NCBI GenBank assembly: GCA_021805725.1
Contig: JAJZEH010000037.1
Location: forward strand, 52,101 to 116,100
Origin: Pseudomonadota bacterium
GTDB taxonomy: Bacteria > Pseudomonadota > Gammaproteobacteria > Burkholderiales > Ferrovaceae
Length of the DNA stretch: 64,000 bases
Reading direction: 5' to 3'
Shown here: piece after piece, positions 9,017 through 17,429 of the stretch
How the letters are laid out: every line of letters begins with the position of its first letter
How positions within the stretch are numbered: the first letter of the stretch is position 1
Notes under the pieces: model-generated
What the model saw: the letters and a program-made list of their open reading frames with translations, nothing else
The model's database searches: none
What the model was told of the DNA's origin: nothing
Program-made: the position numbers and the translations under genes

Positions 9017-9715
9017 ATGATTGCATTGCGCCGTAGCCGTGATAGAGGTCACGCCAACCACGGGTGGCTGGACTCGTATCACTCCTTCTCTTTTGCAGAC
9101 TATTACGATGCTGCTCACATGGGGTTTAGTGCGCTACGTGTCATCAATGAAGACCGCATCGTCCCCGGGAAGGGATTTGGTACCCACCCGCACCGCGACA
9201 TGGAAATCATTACCTATGTGCTGGAGGGGGCGCTGAAACATAAGGACAGCATGGGCAACGGTTCCGTGATCCGGCCTGGTGATGTGCAGCGCATGTCGGC
9301 CGGAACAGGGGTATCTCACAGCGAATACAACGCTTCGCAAACCGAACCCGTCCATCTGTTGCAAATATGGATCCTCCCGGATCACACCGGTCTGCCTCCC
9401 GGATATGAGCAGAAGTCCTTCACCACCGAATCCCGGCAGTCCCGTCTAAAGCTCATCGCTTCGCGGGATGGGCGCGAGGGTTCGGTTACCGTGCATCAGG
9501 ACGCCCAGATCTACGCAGCCATCCTCGATGAGGATGACACGCTGGAGTATCGATTTGCCCCTGGCCGTCGCGGCTATCTCCAGGTGGCCACCGGAGACCT
9601 GGTGGTGGACGGCCATCTGTTGCATGCCGGGGATGGCGCGCGCATCGCCCAGGCCGAGCGGGTCTCCCTGGGCTCTCCAAAACGGGCGGAAATCCTGTTG
9701 TTTGATTTGCCCTGA
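9017..9715 (+). CDS. Pirin family cupin protein (YhaK-like)
   Basis: A 232-residue bicupin. The N-terminal cupin has the pirin metal ligands in order: H57 and H59 in [17 protein letters not shown], then H101 and E103 in GVSHSEYN. Some family members oxidise quercetin; others are redox or stress-associated proteins, so the substrate here is open. It starts at the ATG after a gap holding two inverted repeats. It is followed 6 bases later by sfsA, probably cotranscribed. Confidence 0.9.
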   Translation: MIALRRSRDRGHANHGWLDSYHSFSFADYYDAAHMGFSALRVINEDRIVPGKGFGTHPHRDMEIITYVLEGALKHKDSMGNGSVIRPGDVQRMSAGTGVSHSEYNASQTEPVHLLQIWILPDHTGLPPGYEQKSFTTESRQSRLKLIASRDGREGSVTVHQDAQIYAAILDEDDTLEYRFAPGRRGYLQVATGDLVVDGHLLHAGDGARIAQAERVSLGSPKRAEILLFDLP

Positions 9716-9721
9716 ATCCGC

Positions 9722-10435
9722 ATGGAATTTACCCAACCCCTCATTCCGGCGTTGCTGCTGAAACGCTATAAGCGCTTTTTGGCCGATGTGCGCCTAGAGG
9801 ACGGCACCGAGATGACGGTGCACGTGCCCAACACGGGCTCATTGCTAGGTTGCGTCGAAGCAGGGCTCCGCGTGTGGCTGAGCGATTCGGGCAATCTGGA
9901 ACGCAAGTACCGCTATACCTGGGAGCAGGTAAGTGTGGGCTCGGCGCGGGTGGGCATCAACACCCATCGCGCCAACGGGTTGGTGGGCGAAGCCATGGAC
10001 GGCGGTCTGCTGGAACTGCTTGCGGGCTATCGCGAGCGGCGCGCCGAAGTGCGTTACGGCGAGGAAAACAGCCGCATCGACTGGCTCTTGACCCATCCCG
10101 GACGACCCAACTGCTATGTGGAAGTCAAGAACGTCACCGCTGCGGTGGAGGAGGGTATTGCCCTGTTTCCCGATGCGGTCAGTACGCGCGGCACCAAACA
10201 CCTGCGTGAGATGATGCGACGTGTGGCGGATGGTGAGCGCGCTGTCCTGGTATTTTGCGTGCAGCGCGATGACGTTTCTGAAGTCCGGCCTGCGGATTGC
10301 ATTGACCCGGAATACGGGCGGAGCTTGCGCGAGGCTCTGAAGGTGGGGGTGGAAGCCGTGGCTTGCGGCGCAACCCTGACCGATCGCAAGATTCTGTTGA
10401 CTCGCCTCATTCCCATAATTTGTCCGGCAAGGTAA
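9722..10435 (+). CDS. sfsA: SfsA family protein (sugar fermentation stimulation protein A)
   Basis: A 237-residue protein with the SfsA layout: an N-terminal OB-like part containing KRYKRFLADV and VHVPNTGSL, and a C-terminal nuclease-like fold with RIDWLL, CYVEVKNVT and LFPDAVSTRGTKHL. These acidic and lysine residues resemble a PD-(D/E)XK core, which is why the family is suspected to be a nuclease; the physiological role is not settled. It closes the pirin-sfsA pair and is followed by a perfect hairpin. Confidence 0.92.
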   Translation: MEFTQPLIPALLLKRYKRFLADVRLEDGTEMTVHVPNTGSLLGCVEAGLRVWLSDSGNLERKYRYTWEQVSVGSARVGINTHRANGLVGEAMDGGLLELLAGYRERRAEVRYGEENSRIDWLLTHPGRPNCYVEVKNVTAAVEEGIALFPDAVSTRGTKHLREMMRRVADGERAVLVFCVQRDDVSEVRPADCIDPEYGRSLREALKVGVEAVACGATLTDRKILLTRLIPIICPAR

Positions 10436-10440
10436 AATCG

Positions 10441-10469
10441 AAAGCATTTGCGATGTTCGCAAATGCTTT
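10441..10469 (+). terminator. Perfect 13-bp hairpin between sfsA and qor
   Basis: Positions 10441-10453 are exactly complementary to 10457-10469 around a 3-base TGT loop. The right arm ends CTTT and continues TATCC, so the T-tract is short. It begins 5 bases after the sfsA stop, the position expected for a terminator; an operator for the following gene is the alternative. Confidence 0.6.
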
Positions 10470-10506
10470 ATCCACAAAACAAGCTTGAACCAGAGGAGCG
10501 ACAACC

Positions 10507-11481
10507 ATGACTCATGCCATCCGCATTCATCAAACCGGCGGCCCTGAAGTACTGAAGTGGGAATCGGTACAGGTCGGTGAGCCGGGGCCGGGTCAGGTTC
10601 GTTTGCAACACCGTGCGGTGGGGCTCAACTACATCGATGTCTACCATCGCAGCGGGTTGTATCCCATCCAGTTGCCGGCCACGTTGGGGCTGGAAGCAGC
10701 AGGTGTGGTGGAAGCAGTGGGCCCTGGGGTCACCGAAGTCAAGGTGGGAGATCGGGTGGCCTATGCCTCTGGCCCCATGGGGGCATATTCCGAGGCGCGC
10801 CTGATGCAGGCCGACCGGCTGGTGGTATTGCCTGGTGTGATTTCAGACGGCCAGGCCGCCGCCATGATGCTGCAGGGGCTGACGGCCCAATACCTGTTGC
10901 GTCGTACCTACCGCATCCGGCGTGGGGACACCATCCTGGTCCACGCGGCCGCTGGCGGCGTGGGACTCATCATGTGCCAGTGGGCCAAGCATCTGGGCGC
11001 CACGGTCATCGGCACAGTGGGCAACGAGCAGAAGGCTGCGCTGGCCCGCGCCCATGGCTGCGACCACACCATCATCTACACTCAGGAAGACTTCTTGGAG
11101 CGGGTACTGGACATTACCAACGGGCAGAAAGTCCAGGTGGTGTACGACTCGGTGGGCAGGGACACCTTCGAACGCTCCCTTGACTGCCTGGCGCCACTGG
11201 GCATGCTGGCCCTCTTTGGCCAGTCTTCCGGCACCGTGCCACCGCTGGACTTGGGGTTACTGGCTGCCAAGGGCTCGCTCTTTGTCACCCGCCCCACGCT
11301 GGCCACTTACACCGCCCGTCGGGCTGACCTTCTGGCCGGTGCCGCCGAGTTGTTTGAGGTGGTAGAGCAGGGCATCGTCAAAATCACCATCAACCAGCGT
11401 TATCCACTACGCGAAGCCGAGCGCGCACACCGCGATCTGGAAGCCCGCAAGACCACGGGCTCCACCATTTTTACGGTGTGA
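10507..11481 (+). CDS. qor: NADPH:quinone reductase, zinc-independent MDR family (QOR type)
   Basis: A 324-residue cytoplasmic medium-chain reductase. N-terminal GroES-like domain: AVGLNYIDVYHRSGLYP, then LGLEAAGVVEAVGPGV. Nucleotide-binding domain: MMLQGLTAQYL, then HAAAGGVGLIMCQWAK, the AxxGGVG form of QOR proteins. The catalytic-zinc cysteines of alcohol dehydrogenases are absent. Family members reduce quinones or enals with NADPH. GAGGAG lies 8 bases before the ATG. It stands alone between the hairpin and a convergent gene. Confidence 0.9.
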   Translation: MTHAIRIHQTGGPEVLKWESVQVGEPGPGQVRLQHRAVGLNYIDVYHRSGLYPIQLPATLGLEAAGVVEAVGPGVTEVKVGDRVAYASGPMGAYSEARLMQADRLVVLPGVISDGQAAAMMLQGLTAQYLLRRTYRIRRGDTILVHAAAGGVGLIMCQWAKHLGATVIGTVGNEQKAALARAHGCDHTIIYTQEDFLERVLDITNGQKVQVVYDSVGRDTFERSLDCLAPLGMLALFGQSSGTVPPLDLGLLAAKGSLFVTRPTLATYTARRADLLAGAAELFEVVEQGIVKITINQRYPLREAERAHRDLEARKTTGSTIFTV

Positions 11482-11484
11482 GGC

Positions 11485-11964
11485 CTAGGGGCGCAGGTAG
11501 AAGTACCCCGCCCTTTGTTTCTGAATCACTTCCAGGGCGCCCACGGGGACGTATTTCAGGTTCGGGAGCATGTCCTCGTGGGTGAAGTGCAGGGCGGCCA
11601 TGGCCGTTTCGCAGACCATGATGTCTACCCCGGCCCCCAGCGTTTGCTGGACGAGTTCAGTCCATTGCGAGCCGCGTTTGAGGCCCTCAATTCCGGGCCC
11701 GAATGCCACGATTTCCACGAGTGGTTTTTTATCTCCCAATGCCTTGATCGTGCCCAGCACGCTGTTGAGCGTTACGCGCCAGCTGTCGGTGTTTCTGTCG
11801 CTGACCTGAACCACAATGCGTAGCGGGGTGTTCTCGTACATCCTCGACAGCATGCTGGAGTCGTTGCCGATGATATCCTCGTCACTGGTCCAGGAAACGA
11901 AGGCGCTGGCGGTTAGGGGGCCGAGGGCAAGCAATAGCAGAAATAGTTTGGCAAGAGGCTTCAC
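11485..11964 (-). CDS. Exported DsrE-like family protein
   Basis: A 159-residue protein with a signal peptide (MKPLAKLF, hydrophobic run, cut about TASA/FVSW). The mature part resembles the DsrE/DsrH-like fold: a parallel core with RIVVQVSD, PLVEIVAFGPGIEGL and GVDIMVCETAM. C118 sits where DsrE-type proteins have their active cysteine. Periplasmic DsrE-like proteins are common in sulfur oxidisers but their job is unproven; sulfane-sulfur binding is an inference. The start is a GTG preceded by GGAGAAG. It lies downstream of the LysR gene on the same strand. Confidence 0.75.
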   Translation of the reverse strand: MKPLAKLFLLLLALGPLTASAFVSWTSDEDIIGNDSSMLSRMYENTPLRIVVQVSDRNTDSWRVTLNSVLGTIKALGDKKPLVEIVAFGPGIEGLKRGSQWTELVQQTLGAGVDIMVCETAMAALHFTHEDMLPNLKYVPVGALEVIQKQRAGYFYLRP

Positions 11965-12035
11965 GATTTTCTTCTCCGATTATTTTTGTTGAAATCACCC
12001 AGAGCGCTATTCTGCTTCATTGTGAGGTGACTGTG

Positions 12036-12914
12036 CTAGTGGTTCTCCCGGTCGGCGTTGAGGAGGGTCTCAAAGGCCCGTCGCGCAGGGCTTGCCGGCC
12101 GTCCTCGAAGGTTGATCCAGTTGAGCGGACGTGTCAGCGGTCCGGAGGGAAGCACCACCTCCTGCAGGGCTCCTCGCTCAATGTGGGACTGCACCATGGT
12201 GCGCGGAACCAGAAAGACCCCAGCGCCTGCCAGCACCATCTGCACGGCGGCCGTATTGCTTCCCACCACTACCCGGCGCTGCGGGTGAATGCCCTGCTGT
12301 TGAAGAAAATCTTCGGTGACCTGTGCCGTACCCGAGCCGCTCTCCCGCACGATCCAGCATTGGTGACGCAGCGCCTCCTGGGAGACCGGCTGCCGCATGG
12401 GTGCTACCAGCGTCAGGGGTTCGTCATGCCAGGGGGTGCAATCCAGGCGCACATCATCCACTGCGCCCTCCACCAGGGCCACATCCACACGGCAGTCCAG
12501 TACGTCGCGGGCAATTTTTTCCGTGTTGCCGCTCACGAGGCTCAATTCCAGGCCGGGGTAGAGCGCCAGAAAGCGGGTCAGGTAGGCCGGTAACCAGTAG
12601 GCTGCGATGGTGGTGCTGGCGCCGACCACAAGCCGCCCCCGTTGCAGGCCGCGGCGCGCCTTGATGTCCTCCAGAGCCGCAAGTTCCAGGGCAAAAATCG
12701 AGCGGGCATGTTCATACAGGGTAGAGCCCGCCTCCGTCAGGCTGACCTGGCGCGAGGTGCGCTCCATCAAGGTCATTTCCAGATGGTTTTCCAGTTCGCG
12801 CACAGCCTTGGAAACGGCAGGCTGGGTGAGGTGCAGGTGTTCCGCGGCCAGGGTGAAGCTGCCGCATCGGGCCACCTCGGCAAAGGCACGCAGGTACTGA
12901 AAGTTGATATTCAT
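12036..12914 (-). CDS. LysR-family transcriptional regulator (YeiE/CysB-like)
   Basis: A 292-residue LTTR. The N-terminal winged helix-turn-helix spans about 1-60 (FAEVARCGSFTLAAEHLHLTQPAVSKAVRELENHL), followed by a periplasmic-binding-like effector domain (LVVGASTTIAAYWLP...). It is divergent from a YeiH-type transporter with a dyad between them, the classic LTTR arrangement and the same pairing as yeiE-yeiH, so it most likely activates that gene. The effector is unknown; sulfite or a cysteine-related anion is a guess from YeiE. Confidence 0.85.
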   Translation of the reverse strand: MNINFQYLRAFAEVARCGSFTLAAEHLHLTQPAVSKAVRELENHLEMTLMERTSRQVSLTEAGSTLYEHARSIFALELAALEDIKARRGLQRGRLVVGASTTIAAYWLPAYLTRFLALYPGLELSLVSGNTEKIARDVLDCRVDVALVEGAVDDVRLDCTPWHDEPLTLVAPMRQPVSQEALRHQCWIVRESGSGTAQVTEDFLQQQGIHPQRRVVVGSNTAAVQMVLAGAGVFLVPRTMVQSHIERGALQEVVLPSGPLTRPLNWINLRGRPASPARRAFETLLNADRENH

Positions 12915-12956
12915 AACTAATTGTAATCATTTTATGAAAATAATCAATTGGAGTTA
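12914..12956 (+). promoter_or_regulatory. LTTR-type dyad in the lysR/yeiH divergent promoter
   Basis: TAACTAATTG (12914-12923) is imperfectly inverted as CAATTGGAGTTA (12945-12956), flanking an AT-rich core. It lies at the regulator start codon and 60-100 bases before the transporter start, a normal place for an LTTR recognition site. Confidence 0.5.
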
Positions 12957-13016
12957 TATTCGAATTTGCTGCACATTAAGCCTGAAGATCCTATGGATAG
13001 AACAGGAAGTAATAAC

Positions 13017-14060
13017 ATGCATGCCAATGTCCTTCACCACAAGCTTCATCACCCGGCCTTCATGGCGCGCCTTCCCGGTCTGCTCCTGGTGGCGGGGGCA
13101 AGCCTGCTCATCATGTGGATAGCCAACCAGCCGGTCGTGCAGCATTCGGGGCTGGGCGCGCTCACCATCGCCATCGTACTGGGGATGGTGTTGGGCAATA
13201 CCCTGTTTCCGAAGGTGGCCGCTGCCTGCGGCAATGGGGTGGACTATTCAAAGAGCACGCTGTTGCGTCTGGGGGTCATTCTTTATGGTTTTCGCATTAC
13301 TTTCCTGCAGATTGCAAGCGTAGGCTGGAGCGGTGCGCTCATGGACGTGTTGGTGATTGCCATGACTTTTGGACTCACCCTGCTCATCGGGATTTACTGG
13401 CTCAAGATGGACCGCGACACCGTCATCCTGATCGGGGCGGGCAGCTCCATCTGCGGCGCCGCTGCCGTCCTGGCTGCGGAACCCGTGGTGCGCGGTCACG
13501 CGCATAAGGTCTCGGTGGCGATTGCCACTGTCGTGGTGTTTGGAACGCTGTCCATGTTCATTTATCCGCTGCTCTACCCCTACCTGGGTTTCAGCGAGAG
13601 AGCCTATGGATTGTATGTGGGCTCCACGGTCCATGAAGTGGCCCAGGTGGTAGCGGCGGCAAAGGCGGTGGGAGATATCGCGGCCAGCAATGCCGTGATT
13701 GAAAAGATGCTGCGCGTCATGATGCTCTCACCCTTTCTAATTTTGCTGTCATTGGGCTTGAGCCGGTTTTCCGGTGGTGGGGCAGCACACCAGCGCCAGG
13801 CACCGGCGATTCCCTGGTTTGCCGTGTGGTTTGTGGCGGTCAGCGGGTTCAATTCCCTCAACTGGCTGCCGCGTCCCATGGTGGACGCCATCGTTCAGCT
13901 GGACCTGTTTTTGTTGACCATGGCGATGTTTGCCCTTGGGCTGCGCACCTCTGCAGGTGCGCTCAAGCAGGCCGGCTTGAAGCCGCTGCTCCTGGCAGGG
14001 CTGTTGTTTCTGTTCCTGAGCATGGGCGGTTACTGGATCAACCGCCTGCTGGGCGTTTGA
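13017..14060 (+). CDS. yeiH: YeiH-family putative anion (sulfate) exporter
   Basis: A 347-residue inner-membrane protein with about ten helices. Family markers are LTIAIVLGMVLGNTLFP, the YSKSTLLRLGVILYGFRIT block, VILIGAGSSICGAAAVLAAEPVV, and GSTVHEVAQVVAAAKAVG. The family is annotated as putative sulfate exporter; some members export sulfonates. In a sulfur oxidiser, disposal of sulfate or sulfite would fit, but this is inference. The frame is open from 12948; AGGAAG before the ATG at 13017 decides the start. It converges on the response regulator 6 bases after its stop. Confidence 0.85.
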   Translation: MHANVLHHKLHHPAFMARLPGLLLVAGASLLIMWIANQPVVQHSGLGALTIAIVLGMVLGNTLFPKVAAACGNGVDYSKSTLLRLGVILYGFRITFLQIASVGWSGALMDVLVIAMTFGLTLLIGIYWLKMDRDTVILIGAGSSICGAAAVLAAEPVVRGHAHKVSVAIATVVVFGTLSMFIYPLLYPYLGFSERAYGLYVGSTVHEVAQVVAAAKAVGDIAASNAVIEKMLRVMMLSPFLILLSLGLSRFSGGGAAHQRQAPAIPWFAVWFVAVSGFNSLNWLPRPMVDAIVQLDLFLLTMAMFALGLRTSAGALKQAGLKPLLLAGLLFLFLSMGGYWINRLLGV

Positions 14061-14066
14061 TCGCCG

Positions 14067-14744
14067 CTAGGTCGTTCCCTTGGTAATGGATTTCTGTTCC
14101 ACCGCATAGAGTACGGCAGCTTCGACGCGCGAACTGAGGTTGAGCTTGTTGAGGATGTGGCGCACATGCTGCTTGACCGTGTCGTTACTGATGCCCAGCG
14201 TACGCGCAATCGCTTTGTTGGTGCTGCCATCGGCCAGTAACTCAAGAATTTCCTGCTCACGATCCGTCAATTGCTTGAGGGAGTTCTGGTAGTCCTCCTT
14301 GGTGCCTCCCTTCTGCAAAATGCCAATCATCTTGGCCGTCATGGAGGGCGCTACCACCATCTCGCCAGCTGCCACGCGCCGGATGCCGTCCACTACGTCA
14401 TCCGGAGTCATGTCCTTTAACAGATAGCCACGCACACCCGCGCGTAACGCGGAGGCAAGATCGGATTCGGTGTCGCTCATGGTGAGGATGACCACCGGGG
14501 TTTGATGACCGTCCTTGCGGATTTTTTCCAGCAATTGCAGCCCGTTGATGGGATCCATGCGCAGGTCCATCACCACCAGGTCGGGCTTTTGTTCCACCAG
14601 CAAGGTATCCAGTTCCACCGGGCTGTCTGTGGCACCAACCACCTGAATGCCGTAGCGGTTCGTCAACAGTTCGGTGAGCCCGCGTCGACACAAGCCATGG
14701 TCATCCACCAGGGCCACCCGAATGGGGGCAGTTTCATTGTTCAT
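14067..14744 (-). CDS. NarL/FixJ-family response regulator
   Basis: A 225-residue DNA-binding regulator. The receiver domain has D14/D15 and phospho-acceptor D60 in VVMDLRM, T/S in LTMSD, and K in LLKDMTP. The C-terminal LuxR-type helix-turn-helix carries LTDREQEILELLADGSTNKAIARTLGISNDTVKQH. Its start overlaps the kinase stop (ATGA), so they form one two-component system. NarL-like architecture does not by itself imply nitrate; targets are unknown. Confidence 0.92.
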   Translation of the reverse strand: MNNETAPIRVALVDDHGLCRRGLTELLTNRYGIQVVGATDSPVELDTLLVEQKPDLVVMDLRMDPINGLQLLEKIRKDGHQTPVVILTMSDTESDLASALRAGVRGYLLKDMTPDDVVDGIRRVAAGEMVVAPSMTAKMIGILQKGGTKEDYQNSLKQLTDREQEILELLADGSTNKAIARTLGISNDTVKQHVRHILNKLNLSSRVEAAVLYAVEQKSITKGTT

Positions 14745-15904
14745 GGCAGTTCCATTGGAGAGGTACGGAGGGACAGCGTGATCTGAGTTCCCACCCCCTC
14801 TGCGCTGTGGATGTCCAGGGTGGCGCCAATGCGTTTGGCGCGTTCATGCATGATGGTCAGTCCGTAATGCCCTGCAGGCGAGGCAACGCTGGACATGCCC
14901 ATACCGTTATCGGTGATCTGGAATTTCAGGCCGCTTTCGTCATGGGTGGCCAAAAGGCGTGCCTGGGTAGCCTTGGAATGCAGCACGATGTTGTTGAGTG
15001 CCTCGCGCAGCACATGAAATACCTGTAGCTCCTGCTCCAGGGTGAGTTCAGGATGCGTGATTGGGTGGCTGTACTCAAAGGAGATGGGGGAACGCACCTT
15101 GAGGCCGTCAATCAGCATTTTCAAGGCATGGTGCAACCCCAGGGGGTCCATCTGGGAGCGAAAATGAGTGATCAGTTCGCGCACCGATTTTTGCCCGGAA
15201 TCCAGGGCGTCGCTGATGTCTCCCAGGCATTTCTGCACCAGTTCTGCGTTTCCGACGCGCACGGCTTCGGACAGGACGCTCATGCGCAGGCGGCCGTAAA
15301 ACAGGTTTTGTGACAGGGTGTCGTGAATTTCGTTGGCAATGGCCTGGCGCTCGGCAATCAGGTTCATGCGCTGGTTTTCACGGCTCAAGCGGGCGTTTTC
15401 CAGCGACAGGCCGATCAGCTCGGCGTAGGAGCGCAGCAGCTGCGCTTCATGCAGATTGATGTCGTGAGTTTTTTCGAAAAACAGGTTGAGCACGCCGACG
15501 CTCTGGCCTCGATAATCCAGCGGTACGGCTACCAGCCCCTGGCAGGTGCTGCCAAAAAACGGGCCTTCCGAGCGCTGCGCACAATAGGCCGCATCGCTGC
15601 TGTGAATCTTGCCGTCCTGCACGGAGGTGCCACAAATTCCACAACGCAGGGAGACCCGGGATTCGCTGCTGATGATTTCCGGGGGGAGGCCGGTGCTGGC
15701 GCCAAGGTATAATTCCAGGTCGTCGGGCGCAAGCAGGCGAATGGCACCCGCCTGCGCACCCGTCATGGCCAGAATGGTTTTGAGGAAGCCGTTGAGTAGC
15801 GCTTCGAGCGGCTTGTCTGGTTCCACTGGAAACAGATTGACTTCCAGCCCTCGAGGAGTTGGCGCCGGATCAGTCGAACCGATGTTAATGCGTGGGTTAT
15901 TCAA
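14741..15904 (-). CDS. Soluble NarX-type sensor histidine kinase with cysteine-bearing GAF domain
   Basis: A 387-residue kinase without membrane helices. A GAF domain at about 35-170 carries four cysteines (C88, C91, C108, C121). A HisKA_3 dimerisation box follows with H194 in AIANEIHDTLSQN, then a HATPase_c with ALNNIVLHSKA and ITDNGMGM and a G2-like GHYGLTIMHERA. Lack of a periplasmic domain means it senses an internal cue. The CxxC plus two further cysteines could hold a metal, an Fe-S cluster or a thiol switch, an inference. The start is a TTG after GGAGAGAGG. Confidence 0.88.
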   Translation of the reverse strand: MNNPRINIGSTDPAPTPRGLEVNLFPVEPDKPLEALLNGFLKTILAMTGAQAGAIRLLAPDDLELYLGASTGLPPEIISSESRVSLRCGICGTSVQDGKIHSSDAAYCAQRSEGPFFGSTCQGLVAVPLDYRGQSVGVLNLFFEKTHDINLHEAQLLRSYAELIGLSLENARLSRENQRMNLIAERQAIANEIHDTLSQNLFYGRLRMSVLSEAVRVGNAELVQKCLGDISDALDSGQKSVRELITHFRSQMDPLGLHHALKMLIDGLKVRSPISFEYSHPITHPELTLEQELQVFHVLREALNNIVLHSKATQARLLATHDESGLKFQITDNGMGMSSVASPAGHYGLTIMHERAKRIGATLDIHSAEGVGTQITLSLRTSPMELP

Positions 15905-16067
15905 GCCTCTCTCCTGGACCCATAACCTTCATCCGTTGGGCGATGCGAAACGGTAAATTTAAGCCGCAATTTGCCCTGTTTGATTGAGAATAACATACCT
16001 GTTCCATATGGTTACAATTGTCATTACTGTTGCATTGCACAACGCTTTCTAGGAAGGAGATTCACCC

Positions 16068-16454
16068 ATGCGACATTTGTTGCCCAAGGCGGCCCAGGAG
16101 TTGCTCGAATCACAGCCCGAGGCCGTATTTATCGATGTGCGTAGCGAAATGGAGCACATGTTCGTGGGACACCCCCAGGGTTCGGTTTTGATTCCCTGGA
16201 TTGATGGACCCGACTGGGAAATCAACCCGAATTTCGTGTCCCAAGTCAAAAAAATGGCCAGTACCGACCGCCCGGTGATTCTGATTTGCCGTTCCGGCAA
16301 ACGCTCGGTGGATGCAGGCATTGCTCTGGAAAAGGCGGGGCTCAAGAATGTCTACAATGTGCTGCACGGGTTTGAGGGAGATCTTGACGAGCAGCACCAT
16401 CGCAATGCCCAGAACGGCTGGCGGTACGACGGCCTGCCCTGGGCACAAACCTAA
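16068..16454 (+). CDS. Rhodanese-like sulfurtransferase (Rhd of rhd-tusA-dsrE2)
   Basis: A 128-residue single-domain rhodanese. FIDVRSEMEH is the N-terminal motif and C74 in ILICRSGKRS is the catalytic cysteine that carries persulfide. Together with the next two genes it forms the rhd-tusA-dsrE2 module, which in sulfur oxidisers mobilises sulfane sulfur in the cytoplasm and delivers it to DsrEFH/DsrC. A strong AGGAAGGAG ribosome-binding site precedes the ATG. It is the first gene of the cluster, 163 bases from the divergent kinase. Confidence 0.9.
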   Translation: MRHLLPKAAQELLESQPEAVFIDVRSEMEHMFVGHPQGSVLIPWIDGPDWEINPNFVSQVKKMASTDRPVILICRSGKRSVDAGIALEKAGLKNVYNVLHGFEGDLDEQHHRNAQNGWRYDGLPWAQT

Positions 16455-16475
16455 AAAAACCGTGGTGTAGCTCCA

Positions 16476-16506
16476 ATGGGTTATACCCCATAGCTCTTGG
16501 GAGCTA
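16476..16506 (+). other. Adjacent hairpins between rhd and tusA
   Basis: ATGGG (16476-16480) pairs with CCCAT (16487-16491), and TAGCTC (16491-16496) pairs with GAGCTA (16501-16506). There is no T-tract. A processing or stability element separating the rhd and tusA messages is possible, since the 158-base gap is long for this cluster. Confidence 0.35.
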
Positions 16507-16612
16507 TAGACGCCCCGGCCGTAATTCAACCTAATGGCAACCGTGGATTGCGCAACGGCATGAACCGGGCCGCATCATAAAAATGATTTAAAACACAAGG
16601 AGATATCGAGAC

Positions 16613-16840
16613 ATGCAAGTAGACAAGGAACTGGATGCACGCGGATTGAATTGTCCGCTTCCCATCCTCAAGACCAAAAAGTCCCTGGCCGACATGACGA
16701 CGGGTCAGGTGCTCAAGGTGGTTTCCACCGACTGTGGCTCCGTCAAGGACATGCAGGCATTTTCCAACCAGACTGGAAATGAATTGCTGGCTTCTACCGA
16801 AGCCGGCGGCGAATACACCTTTCTGCTCAAGAAAAAATAA
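16613..16840 (+). CDS. tusA: TusA sulfur-carrier protein
   Basis: A 75-residue TusA fold with the CPxP motif at C14-P17 (ARGLNCPLPILKTKK); C14 is the persulfide-carrying cysteine. A second cysteine lies in STDCGSVKD. In sulfur oxidisers TusA receives sulfur from rhodanese and passes it towards DsrE/DsrC. AAGGAG precedes the ATG. DsrE2 follows 23 bases later. Confidence 0.93.
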   Translation: MQVDKELDARGLNCPLPILKTKKSLADMTTGQVLKVVSTDCGSVKDMQAFSNQTGNELLASTEAGGEYTFLLKKK

Positions 16841-16863
16841 TCCGGTCCGAGGGAGGACGTCGC

Positions 16864-17328
16864 ATGAAAAAAATGGCAATCATCGCCACCAAGGGCACTT
16901 TGGACATGGCCTATCCGCCTTTCATCCTGGGCTCCACGGCGGCCGCACTGGGCTACGAGGTCCAGATTTTCTTCACATTTTACGGGCTGCAGCTGCTACG
17001 CAAGGACCTCTCGGACGTCAAGATCAGCCCCTTGGGCAATCCCGCCATGCCCATGCCCGTGCCGATGCCGGTGATGGTGCAGATGCTGCCGGGCATGGAG
17101 TCCATGGCTACCATGATGATGAAGGACAAGCTCAAGAAGAAGGGCGTGGCCCCTCTCGAGGAATTGCGCAGTCTATGCCAGGAAGCTGACGTGAAATTCA
17201 TCGCGTGCCAGATGACCGTGGACCTGTTTGATTTTGAAAAAAGCGATTTCATCGACAACATTGAATTTGGAGGGGCGGCCACCTTTCTGGAATTCGCCGG
17301 CGACACCGACATCTGCTTGTTCGTTTAA
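16864..17328 (+). CDS. dsrE2: DsrE2-type peroxiredoxin-like/DsrE family protein
   Basis: A 154-residue DsrE2 protein beginning KKMAIIATKGTLDMAYPPFILG, with a methionine/proline-rich loop (about 61-90) and two cysteines, C105 and C115 (SLCQEAD, FIACQMTVD). The second corresponds to the conserved cysteine of this family. Members bind sulfane sulfur and partner TusA. Many DsrE2 proteins are membrane-linked; this one has a moderately hydrophobic centre but no clear helix pair. It is the third gene of the rhd-tusA-dsrE2 module. Confidence 0.9.
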   Translation: MKKMAIIATKGTLDMAYPPFILGSTAAALGYEVQIFFTFYGLQLLRKDLSDVKISPLGNPAMPMPVPMPVMVQMLPGMESMATMMMKDKLKKKGVAPLEELRSLCQEADVKFIACQMTVDLFDFEKSDFIDNIEFGGAATFLEFAGDTDICLFV

Positions 17329-17429
17329 CCACTGATTGTTCGTTTCACCACTGAACTGTTTGCAAGACCCACCACACCGGACGCGAAATACCATGACGAC
17401 CGGACATGACTACAAAAGGAGAGAGGAGC

